Assembly: GCA_024635735.1 (NCBI GenBank)
Contig: JAGXII010000172.1
Location: 1-5,463, forward strand
Source: Christiangramia sp.
GTDB lineage: Bacteria > Bacteroidota > Bacteroidia > Flavobacteriales > Flavobacteriaceae
Length of the DNA stretch: 5,463 nt
Direction of reading: 5' to 3'
Made by a program: the position numbers and the translations under genes
The notes under the pieces: model-generated
What the model saw: only the letters and a program-made list of their open reading frames with translations
What the model was told of the DNA's origin: nothing
The model's database searches: none
Shown: in pieces, positions 1-5,042 of the stretch
How positions within the stretch are numbered: the stretch's first letter is position 1
Layout: the number at the start of each line of letters is the position of its first letter

Positions 1-19
1 AGATGTGTATAAGAGACAG
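1..19 (+). other. Nextera/Tn5 mosaic-end adapter (sequencing artefact)
   Basis: Bases 1-19 (AGATGTGTATAAGAGACAG) are identical to the Tn5 mosaic end used in Nextera libraries. The thiolase reading frame resumes at base 20 without a gap, so this is untrimmed adapter at a library-fragment end and not part of the genome. It should be removed before annotation, and any reading frame that starts inside it is spurious. Confidence 0.97.
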
Positions 20-310
20 CTGCATAACAGCTTTCATTCCACTTGCACAAACTTTATTTACAGTAGTACAGGGAACACTGTGTGGGATTCCAGCTCCTAA
101 TGCCGCCTGTCTGGCGGGGGCCTGTCCCAAACCGGACTGTACTACATTTCCCATAAGAACCTCATCTACAAGCTCTGGTTTAAGGCTTATTTTTTCAAGG
201 GCCCCTTTGATAGCTACAGATCCCAGCTTTGTAGCAGGAACAGTAGATAAACCTCCTAAAAAACTTCCTATCGGGGTGCGGGCAGCACTTACGATTACAA
301 CTTCTCTCAT
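20..310 (-). CDS. Acetyl-CoA acyltransferase (thiolase), N-terminal part
   Basis: This is the first 97 codons of a thiolase, which condenses two acetyl-CoA to acetoacetyl-CoA or cleaves 3-ketoacyl-CoA in fatty-acid or ketone-body metabolism in the cytoplasm. The translation opens MREVVIVSAARTPIGSF, the standard first strand and turn of the family. It continues with EVLMGNVVQSGLGQAPARQAA and reaches the active-site loop NKVCASGMKA, whose C88 is the nucleophilic cysteine that carries the acyl group. The later His/Cys acid-base residues lie beyond the edge, which is cut by the adapter; a full enzyme is about 390 residues. The start is fixed because a stop lies seven codons upstream in frame with no other start between. 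The gene is divergent from the pgpH-like gene. Thiolase is certain; acetyl-CoA specificity over longer chains is likely from the N-terminal sequence but not proven. Confidence 0.93.
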
Positions 311-397
311 AAATTTATATTTAGAAATCTAATGTTGCGAATTTAATCATTTTATAAAGAACAATCCAAGGTCTCCCGCCGCACGGTGTTTTTTTAT

Positions 398-405
398 TAC
401 TTTTG
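398..405 (+). promoter_or_regulatory. Bacteroidota -7 element for the pgpH-like gene
   Basis: TACTTTTG is an exact match to the TAnnTTTG -7 consensus of the Bacteroidota primary sigma factor, and ends 19 bp before the ATG at 425. It predicts a leader of about 13-15 nt. No clear TTTG/TTG -33 element is seen at the usual 19-21 bp spacing, where the sequence is GC-rich. No Shine-Dalgarno sequence precedes the ATG, as is usual in this phylum. The rest of the 311-424 intergenic region shows no other convincing signal, including for the divergent thiolase gene. Confidence 0.55.
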
Positions 406-424
406 GAAAACACTCCAATAATAA

Positions 425-1654
425 ATGAACGACTTCATTAACAGGTTATATAAGAATCAGGCGTTTTTCTATAAAGCTTTCCTTTTTATACTCACTTCAG
501 TTTTGATTGTTTATTTGATGCCTAAAGGAGGTAAGTTTAAATACGAGATTACCAAAGGAAAACCCTGGCAATATGAGAATCTTTATGCTCCTTTTGATTT
601 TGCGATATTAAAAACTGATGATGAAATCGTAAAGGAAAAAGACCAGATCATTGATAACCACATTCCTTATTTTAATTATAATGAGGAGATTGCAGAAAAT
701 GTAAAGGAAAGTGGACAGGAACAGATAAGCGAATTTTTTTCTGATAGTATTTTGAACCGGAGGAAACGTAATATCTCTGAATTTGTTTCTACCGCCCTGA
801 ATAATATTTATGTAAATGGTGTGCTTCGGGAAGATGCCAGGATGGACGATGATCAATTAGTGTACCTGAAGAAAGGCAATATTGCCCAGGAAATTACCTA
901 TGGAAAAATATTTCTTCAGGAAGAGATCCCCGATTATTTAAACACAAATATTGACCGCAGCGGTTTGACCTCCATAAGGACTGAACTGCTGCAGCTATTT
1001 TATAGTGGAATAGAGCCTAATGTCACCTTTGATGGTGCCTTCACACAAAAGGAACTTGACAGTAAACTTTCAGCTATCTCCTACACCCGGGGGAGTATAG
1101 AAAGAGGTACCATCATCATTTCCAGAGGAGAGATTGTTGAAGGTGAAAAGCTGGATATTCTTAATTCCCTGAAGCAGGAGTTTGAATCGCAGGTATGGAG
1201 TGAATCAAGCTACAACTGGATCCTGTTTGGCTACAGCCTCCTTGTTTCCATGGCCCTTTTAATGCTGCTGCTCTTTATAAGGAAATATCGCAGGGATATT
1301 TATGAGAATAATGTGAAGATCACATTTATTTTCTTTAATATCCTTCTCATGGTTTTTCTTACCACCCTGGTGGTAAATTTTGATCCTAATTATATTTATA
1401 TTGTGCCCCTCGCAATCCTTCCACTAACTTTAAAAGCCTTTTTTGATTCCCGGCTAGGTCTTTTCGCTCACGTGATCACCGTACTTATACTGGGGTTTGT
1501 GGTTCCCAATAGCTATGAATATATGTTCCTGCAGATCATTGCAGGTATCGTCACCATTCTTACAGTCTCAGAATTATATAAGCGAGCTAACCTGTTTATT
1601 TCGGTGGGTCAAATCACATCGATCTATATTGTGGTTACTTTGCTTTTACTGTGA
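425..1654 (+). CDS. pgpH: PgpH-like c-di-AMP phosphodiesterase, N-terminal sensor/7TM part (frameshifted)
   Basis: This is the sensor and membrane half of a 7TM-HD family protein (PgpH/YqfF type), which hydrolyses cyclic di-AMP. Residues 13-32 form the first membrane helix. Residues about 40-260 are the extracytoplasmic 7TMR-HDED sensor domain, with the conserved IISRGEIVEGEKLDIL segment near its end (residues 230-246). Six further hydrophobic segments follow at about 264-286, 297-318, 322-340, 345-361, 366-383 and 388-409. The frame then ends at a TGA right after VVTLLLL, one helix short of the family's membrane domain and before the catalytic HD domain. Both missing parts follow at once in the -1 frame (1651-2469). 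Together the two pieces total about 680 residues, the usual flavobacterial length. As written, this half would make no phosphodiesterase. A true two-gene split joined by GTGA coupling is possible but less likely than a one-base deletion. Confidence 0.85.
   Translation: MNDFINRLYKNQAFFYKAFLFILTSVLIVYLMPKGGKFKYEITKGKPWQYENLYAPFDFAILKTDDEIVKEKDQIIDNHIPYFNYNEEIAENVKESGQEQISEFFSDSILNRRKRNISEFVSTALNNIYVNGVLREDARMDDDQLVYLKKGNIAQEITYGKIFLQEEIPDYLNTNIDRSGLTSIRTELLQLFYSGIEPNVTFDGAFTQKELDSKLSAISYTRGSIERGTIIISRGEIVEGEKLDILNSLKQEFESQVWSESSYNWILFGYSLLVSMALLMLLLFIRKYRRDIYENNVKITFIFFNILLMVFLTTLVVNFDPNYIYIVPLAILPLTLKAFFDSRLGLFAHVITVLILGFVVPNSYEYMFLQIIAGIVTILTVSELYKRANLFISVGQITSIYIVVTLLLL
1591..1654 (+). other. 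-1 frameshift site inside the pgpH-like gene
   Basis: The downstream frame is open from 1591 (after a TAA at 1588-1590), and the upstream frame stops at 1652-1654, so the shift must lie between them. Adding one T to the T-run at 1639-1641 would read VVTFAFTVIQEGN, joining the sixth helix smoothly to the family's conserved IQEGN segment. Adding one to the T-run at 1644-1647 would read VVTLLFTVIQEGN. No canonical X XXY YYZ slippery heptamer in the zero frame is seen here, so programmed frameshifting is not favoured. A lost base, either real or an assembly error, explains the data best. Confidence 0.8.
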
Positions 1655-2469
1655 TCCAGGAAGGAAATGTTCAGGATCTCGATGCAGAAATGTTTCTTAC
1701 CTTTATTTTGGGTGGTCTGGCTACTTTATTTGTACAGCCGCTGATCTATATTTATGAGAAACTTTTCGGCCTGGTGTCAGACATGTCCCTCCTTGAACTA
1801 TCAGATACCAATTCCAAGCTATTAAAAGAGCTTGCAGAAAAAGCTCCGGGAACATTCCACCATTCTTTAAACGTTGCCAATCTTGCAGAAGCATCGGCCA
1901 ATGAAATTGGAGCCAATGCCATGCTGGTTAGGGTAGGGGCACTTTATCATGATGTTGGAAAAATGGAAAATCCAACCTATTTTTCAGAAAATCAGGCAAG
2001 TGCTGTTAATTCTCATGATGAACTTTCACCTACTGAAAGTGCTGAGATCATAATTGATCATGTAATAAGAGGAATTGAGATAGCCCGTAAAAACAATTTG
2101 CCAGACAGGGTGATTGATTTCATAAGGACCCATCATGGAACAAGCACCGTCTATTTCTTCTATATGAAAGAAAAGCAAAAGAATGAGGATGTTTTAGTCT
2201 CAGATTTCCGGTATCCCGGGCCAATTCCATTTAGCAGGGAAACTGCGATACTTATGATGTGTGATAGTGTTGAGGCAGCAAGTAAAAGCCTTAAAGAACC
2301 AACTACAGCCAAGATTGATACTTTTGTAGAGAAGATCATCAATAAGCAAATGGAAGAAGGGCAATTCCTGAATTCAGATATTACATTCAAGGAGATCCAA
2401 TTGGTGAAAAAGATCCTTAAACAAAAGCTCAAGAATATTTTTCACCTCAGGGTTGAATATCCCGAATAA
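1651..2469 (+). CDS. pgpH: PgpH-like c-di-AMP phosphodiesterase, C-terminal HD domain part (frameshifted)
   Basis: This piece carries the last membrane helix (residues about 14-36) and the cytosolic HD phosphohydrolase domain (about 60-212) of the protein begun at 425. The domain would cleave c-di-AMP to pApA using a two-metal centre. The ligand pattern is complete: H71 in GTFHHS, H100-D101 in the HDVGK motif (usually HDIGK), H137, H161-H162 and D205 in MMCDSVEAA. The hallmark LLELSDTNSKLLKELAEKAPGTF precedes the first ligand. The only available local start is a GTG at 1651 that overlaps the upstream TGA. If that start is really used, translation would be coupled to the upstream frame; otherwise this is simply the shifted remainder of one gene. 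The catalytic domain itself is undamaged. The gene ends 2 bp from the convergent Gre-family gene, with no terminator hairpin visible between them. Confidence 0.87.
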   Translation: MIQEGNVQDLDAEMFLTFILGGLATLFVQPLIYIYEKLFGLVSDMSLLELSDTNSKLLKELAEKAPGTFHHSLNVANLAEASANEIGANAMLVRVGALYHDVGKMENPTYFSENQASAVNSHDELSPTESAEIIIDHVIRGIEIARKNNLPDRVIDFIRTHHGTSTVYFFYMKEKQKNEDVLVSDFRYPGPIPFSRETAILMMCDSVEAASKSLKEPTTAKIDTFVEKIINKQMEEGQFLNSDITFKEIQLVKKILKQKLKNIFHLRVEYPE

Positions 2470-2471
2470 AT

Positions 2472-2915
2472 CTAATGTACGTCCAGGATCTCTATTTCCT
2501 CATCTTTTAATGTAAAAGTATCACCCTTTCTTTTTCCTTCTAATTTTTGATAGATTGGAGCTTCTGTAGAGATCGCATATACCGTACTTCCATCATCCAT
2601 CCCAATATCTCCCAGGGCGCCGGCAACGAAATAGTAATTTGTCCTGGTTTCTACCACACTACCAAACTGGACATGTTCTGAGTATTTTTTGTGGTCTATT
2701 GTACTCAATAGTTTCTTTCTTTTTTGAGCTACGTCAAGGTAATTTGAAATTTGCTCATACTCACCCAGCAATTTTCCTTCTTCATCATAATCGTTGTGAC
2801 GATCTATGGAATCAAGGGATTCTTTTAGAGAGGATAATTTCTCATTGTACTTTGCAATTTGCTCATTCACCTTCACAAGGCATTTTTCATATAATTGTTG
2901 TCTGCTTAGTGCCAT
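2472..2915 (-). CDS. Gre-family transcription elongation factor-like protein
   Basis: This 147-residue protein has the two-part plan of GreA/GreB, which enter the RNA polymerase secondary channel and stimulate cleavage of backtracked transcripts. Residues about 5-75 are charged and helical and should form the coiled-coil finger. Its turn reads RHNDYDEEGKLLGEYE, where D42, D44, E45 and E46 could supply the acidic tip that in GreA holds the catalytic magnesium. Residues about 80-147 match the Gre C-terminal FKBP-like domain: VQFGSVVET, then AISTEAPIYQKLEGKRKGDTF, close to the family's SPxGxALxGKxxGD signature. The finger loop differs from the classical GreA sequence, so cleavage activity is not assured; an inhibitory Gre homologue such as Gfh1 is the alternative. 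The start at 2915 (MALSRQQLYEK) gives a normal N-terminus. The gene stands alone, convergent with pgpH and divergent from the SatD-family gene. Confidence 0.78.
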   Translation of the reverse strand: MALSRQQLYEKCLVKVNEQIAKYNEKLSSLKESLDSIDRHNDYDEEGKLLGEYEQISNYLDVAQKRKKLLSTIDHKKYSEHVQFGSVVETRTNYYFVAGALGDIGMDDGSTVYAISTEAPIYQKLEGKRKGDTFTLKDEEIEILDVH

Positions 2916-2927
2916 TTTTGAAATTTT

Positions 2928-2958
2928 AAAATTTAAAAGTAAATTATCTTAATACCAA
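2928..2958 (-). promoter_or_regulatory. Possible promoter of the Gre-family gene
   Basis: On the minus strand, TTG (2958-2956) is followed 20 bp later by TAAATTTT (2935-2928), which matches five of the six fixed bases of TAnnTTTG. The geometry fits a Bacteroidota promoter with a leader of only about 5-8 nt before the ATG at 2915. The region is very AT-rich and includes a perfect 14-bp palindrome (2921-2934), so a chance match is quite possible. Confidence 0.25.
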
Positions 2959-3013
2959 TGGAAGCGACCTTTGCAAAATTTTAGTAATATTTATTTTTTT
3001 ACGATTTACCCCT

Positions 3014-3031
3014 ATAAGTCTCTACACTTAT
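3014..3031. promoter_or_regulatory. Operator-like site 1 (distal) upstream of the SatD-family gene
   Basis: ATAAGTCTCTACACTTAT is an 18-bp imperfect palindrome with perfect ATAAGT/ACTTAT outer arms; 7 of 9 positions pair. It is the first of three related sites whose starts are 29 bp apart, and its core is the most diverged of the three. Its centre lies about 87 bp upstream of the SatD-family start codon. Confidence 0.65.
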
Positions 3032-3042
3032 TTTACTTGATT

Positions 3043-3060
3043 ATAAGTCTATAGACTAAT
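3043..3060. promoter_or_regulatory. Operator-like site 2 (central) upstream of the SatD-family gene
   Basis: ATAAGTCTATAGACTAAT contains a perfect 12-bp palindrome, AGTCTATAGACT (3046-3057), and pairs at 8 of 9 positions over 18 bp. It is the best-formed copy and so the likely consensus. It starts exactly 29 bp after site 1 and 29 bp before site 3. Confidence 0.75.
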
Positions 3061-3071
3061 AAATATCAATT

Positions 3072-3089
3072 ATAAGTTTATAGACTAAT
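3072..3089. promoter_or_regulatory. Operator-like site 3 (proximal) upstream of the SatD-family gene
   Basis: ATAAGTTTATAGACTAAT differs from site 2 at a single base (C to T at 3078). It ends 7 bp before the -7 element at 3097 and covers the place where a -33 element would lie (about 3072-3077). A protein bound here should block sigma contact, or replace a missing -33 contact if it is an activator. No TTTG is visible at the -33 position, which keeps the second option open. Confidence 0.75.
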
Positions 3090-3096
3090 TTTTTGT

Positions 3097-3104
3097 TATA
3101 TTTG
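3097..3104 (+). promoter_or_regulatory. Bacteroidota -7 element of the SatD/DUF3307 unit
   Basis: TATATTTG matches TAnnTTTG exactly and ends only 4 bp before the ATG at 3109. Transcription should begin at or within a base or two of the A of the start codon, giving a leaderless or nearly leaderless mRNA. No standard -33 element is visible; operator-like site 3 occupies that position. Confidence 0.6.
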
Positions 3105-3108
3105 AAAC

Positions 3109-3783
3109 ATGAAAGCAGTACTCACAGCAGATCTTATAGAATCTACCAATTATGAAGAAGAAGTTCTGAAGAAGGTATTAGATACCTTATCTTCAGAATT
3201 TGAACTTATAATAAAGCACCATAAGAAAAAGGTTGTACGGTTCAATATTTACAGAGGAGATAGTTTTCAGGGGATTGTATATGATCCTGCAAACGCATTA
3301 CTTATAAGCCTTCAGATCAAAGCAGCTATAAACAGGATTCATCTTAAGAAGACTAAAAAGAATAAGGCCTATTCAAAAATAGCCGATTTTAAGATCGCTA
3401 TAGGTATTGGAACGATAGACCTTGAGAGAAATGCTATATCTGAATCAAACGGACAAGCATTTCAGTTTTCAGGACGCTCCCTGGATGAAATGAAAACTGA
3501 AAATCGAAAAACCCGTATTAAAACCCCGGACCCGGAGGTAGATGATGAATTCAACACCAGTTTTTATCTATTGGACACTATAACAGATAAATGGAGCACA
3601 GCATCTGCCGAAGTCGTGTATTATTTGTTGAAAGGCTATAAAGAGCGTGAGATTGCAACAGAGTTAAATATTACCCAATCTGCAGTCAACCAGAGAAAAA
3701 AAGCTTCAGGGTGGGAAGCAATTTCAAGTTTACTGGATAGATATCAACATGTGATCACAAAACATTTTAAAGATGGAAAATAG
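3109..3783 (+). CDS. SatD-family protein with cyclase-like N-terminal domain and C-terminal HTH
   Basis: This 224-residue protein resembles the SatD family (named from the streptococcal secretion and acid tolerance operon), whose biochemical function is unknown. Residues 1-130 carry landmarks of a class III nucleotidyl cyclase fold. D8 in TADLIEST and D51 in YRGDSFQG sit where the two metal aspartates would be, 43 residues apart. FKIAIGIGTID (94-104) resembles the central strand. ESNGQAFQFSGR (112-123) aligns without gaps to the cyclase segment holding the base-contacting Asp (here E112), the Asn (Q119) and the transition-state Arg (R123). The lysine that normally reads the base is replaced (I47). 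Residues about 163-200 form a helix-turn-helix (GYKEREIATELNITQSAVNQRKKASGW) like those of sigma-region-4/LuxR-type regulators. The protein may bind the three operator-like sites just upstream and so control its own gene. It overlaps the DUF3307 gene by 11 bp. Enzymatic activity is inferred only; the domain may just sense a nucleotide. Confidence 0.75.
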   Translation: MKAVLTADLIESTNYEEEVLKKVLDTLSSEFELIIKHHKKKVVRFNIYRGDSFQGIVYDPANALLISLQIKAAINRIHLKKTKKNKAYSKIADFKIAIGIGTIDLERNAISESNGQAFQFSGRSLDEMKTENRKTRIKTPDPEVDDEFNTSFYLLDTITDKWSTASAEVVYYLLKGYKEREIATELNITQSAVNQRKKASGWEAISSLLDRYQHVITKHFKDGK

Positions 3784-4507
3784 CCTTACACCTTTACTTC
3801 AGCTTTTACTGGCTCACATTCTTACTGATTTTCTGCTTCAACCAAAAAGCTGGATTGAACATAAAAGGAAATTTCAAGCAAGGTCATACATCCTTATCTT
3901 ACATTCATTACTGGCCGGGGTCCTTACACTTGTTTTCTTACAGGATCTGAGTTTATGGTATCTGGCATTGATCGTTAGTATCACACATTATCTTATAGAC
4001 TGGTGGAAATTGGTGCAAAACAGAGATGACCTTAAATACTTCCTTCTGGACCAGTTTTTCCATATTCTGGTAATAATTTTTATATGGTTATTTCTTATTA
4101 ATGGCTATACCTTAATATTCCCCGGATTAAAAAATATTTTGGACTCTCCGGCCATCCTTGCAATTGCCGGAGCTTACCTTATTGTTATTTTCCCGGCAGG
4201 ATACCTAATTGGAAAGGCAACTCAGCGCTGGCAGGAAGAAATTGAACAAATTGACCAAAACAGCAGTCTGCGTGAAGCGGGAAGGTACATTGGGATATTT
4301 GAAAGAATTCTGGTTCTCACATTTATTCTCACGCAAAATTTCTCTGCTATAGGATTTCTTATAGCAGCAAAATCTATCCTACGGTTCAGTGAAAAAACGG
4401 GGAGTGGTGCCAGAAAACAGACCGAATATGTTCTTATTGGGACCCTTATGAGCTTTGCAATTACTATTTTACTGGGCCTGCTTGTAAATTACATTATCTT
4501 CCAATAA
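3773..4507 (+). CDS. DUF3307 membrane protein
   Basis: This 244-residue integral membrane protein matches the DUF3307 family, whose function is unknown. Predicted hydrophobic segments lie at about 5-23, 38-56, 61-79, 91-114, 124-147, 175-200 and 218-242. Conserved polar motifs sit in or beside them: H15xxxD19FLLQ near the N-terminus, H44, H72YLID76WWK, and D93QFFH97. This pattern of His and Asp could bind a metal in the membrane, but no enzyme activity is established. The C-terminal third has RYIGIFERIL, FLIAAKSILRF and TEYVLIGTLMSF, typical of the longer members. The ATG at 3773 lies inside the end of the SatD-family gene (11-bp overlap), so the two are almost certainly co-transcribed and translationally coupled, and the SatD-family protein probably acts with or on this one. 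The last 39 bp overlap the convergent gene at 4469-4888. Confidence 0.82.
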   Translation: MENSLTPLLQLLLAHILTDFLLQPKSWIEHKRKFQARSYILILHSLLAGVLTLVFLQDLSLWYLALIVSITHYLIDWWKLVQNRDDLKYFLLDQFFHILVIIFIWLFLINGYTLIFPGLKNILDSPAILAIAGAYLIVIFPAGYLIGKATQRWQEEIEQIDQNSSLREAGRYIGIFERILVLTFILTQNFSAIGFLIAAKSILRFSEKTGSGARKQTEYVLIGTLMSFAITILLGLLVNYIIFQ

Positions 4508-4888
4508 TTGGATATTATAAATAAGACGTTCTTTTACAATATTCATCATTCTTTTATTTAAAGAAGAGGAATTTTGAATGTAAATACCATATTCCTCTAT
4601 TGTGAATTGCCCTATCATCATTCCCTTTAAACTGTTGCGGAACTTAATGTCTCTTTGAATTGCATTCTCAATAAAAAGAATTCTTTTTTCTATAGAAAAA
4701 CCATAAAAAGTGTTCTTGTGTTTAAAAATGTAATTCTTAAAGACTTCGATAAAAAGAGGATCCTGTAGTTTAGCTATGGGCCGTAAGGTTTTATTCTGAA
4801 AATGTTCATCACTGCTCATGTTGTTGGTAATTATTGCCGATGGAATTTCCGGGCGAAACTGCATAATGTATTCATCACGATTGTTCAT
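4469..4888 (-). CDS. Conserved flavobacterial protein of unknown function
   Basis: I recognise this 139-residue protein only as a small conserved Flavobacteriaceae protein, from memory sometimes labelled 'glyoxalase' in databases. It has no visible vicinal-oxygen-chelate metal motif to support that label. It has no signal peptide or membrane segment and should be cytosolic and mainly helical. The clearest segments are MSSDEHFQNKTLRPIAKLQ (24-42), LFIEVFKNYIFKHKNTFYG (45-63), and RDIKFRNSLKGMMIGQFT followed by NSSSLNKRMMNIVKERL. The ATG at 4888 opens MNNRDEYIMQFRPEIP, a normal start for the family. The final 13 codons and the stop lie antisense to the 3' end of the DUF3307 gene, so the two transcripts must overlap. 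The C-terminal tail (EDNVIYKQAQ) is probably a variable extension. No function can be given. Confidence 0.75.
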   Translation of the reverse strand: MNNRDEYIMQFRPEIPSAIITNNMSSDEHFQNKTLRPIAKLQDPLFIEVFKNYIFKHKNTFYGFSIEKRILFIENAIQRDIKFRNSLKGMMIGQFTIEEYGIYIQNSSSLNKRMMNIVKERLIYNIQLLEDNVIYKQAQ

Positions 4889-4994
4889 GGTAGAAGTGTT
4901 TTCTTAAAATTAAAGGTTTAAGGCCTCGCTTACCTGAATGTTGGGATAACTTGTAAACTACTTTATCAACATCAGTTAAAGTCATCATAATCGG

Positions 4995-5025
4995 TTTCAT
5001 GCCTGCATTTCTTATTTTATCTTTA
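4995..5025 (+). promoter_or_regulatory. Possible promoter of the aldehyde dehydrogenase gene
   Basis: TTTC (4995-4998) and TATCTTTA (5018-5025) match TTTG-N19-TAnnTTTG at three of four and five of six fixed bases, with the exact 19-bp spacing. The -7 element ends 17 bp before the ATG at 5043, which would give a leader of about 13 nt. The remainder of the 4889-5042 intergenic region shows no other clear site. Confidence 0.4.
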
Positions 5026-5042
5026 AGGCAAGCGTAGATATT

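Noticed and set aside
3..332. Plus-strand open frame of 109 residues
   Set aside because: It starts inside the adapter and is antisense to the clear thiolase reading frame.
608..856. Minus-strand open frame of 82 residues
   Set aside because: It is antisense to the PgpH sensor domain, with no recognisable protein features; an AT-rich shadow.
1640..1654. Programmed -1 ribosomal frameshift in pgpH
   Set aside because: GCTTTTA does not satisfy the X XXY YYZ pattern in the zero frame, and no clear downstream stem-loop was seen.
2639..2929. Plus-strand open frame of 96 residues
   Set aside because: It is antisense to the Gre-family gene, which has a recognisable domain in its own frame.
3014..3089. 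CRISPR array
   Set aside because: Repeats are 18 bp and palindromic, spacers are only 11 bp, there are three copies, and no cas genes are present; the position at a promoter fits operators.
4146..4172. Inverted repeat CTCCGGC/GCCGGAG with 13-base loop
   Set aside because: Inside the DUF3307 coding region with no T-run, so not a terminator.
4344..4367. Perfect 8-bp stem (CTGCTATA/TATAGCAG) with 8-base loop
   Set aside because: It lies within the conserved C-terminal coding part of DUF3307, with no T-run after it; probably a by-product of codon choice.
4999..5037. Short frame MPAFLILSLRQA before the aldehyde dehydrogenase gene
   Set aside because: Only 12 codons, overlaps the possible promoter, and has no start signal or family support.
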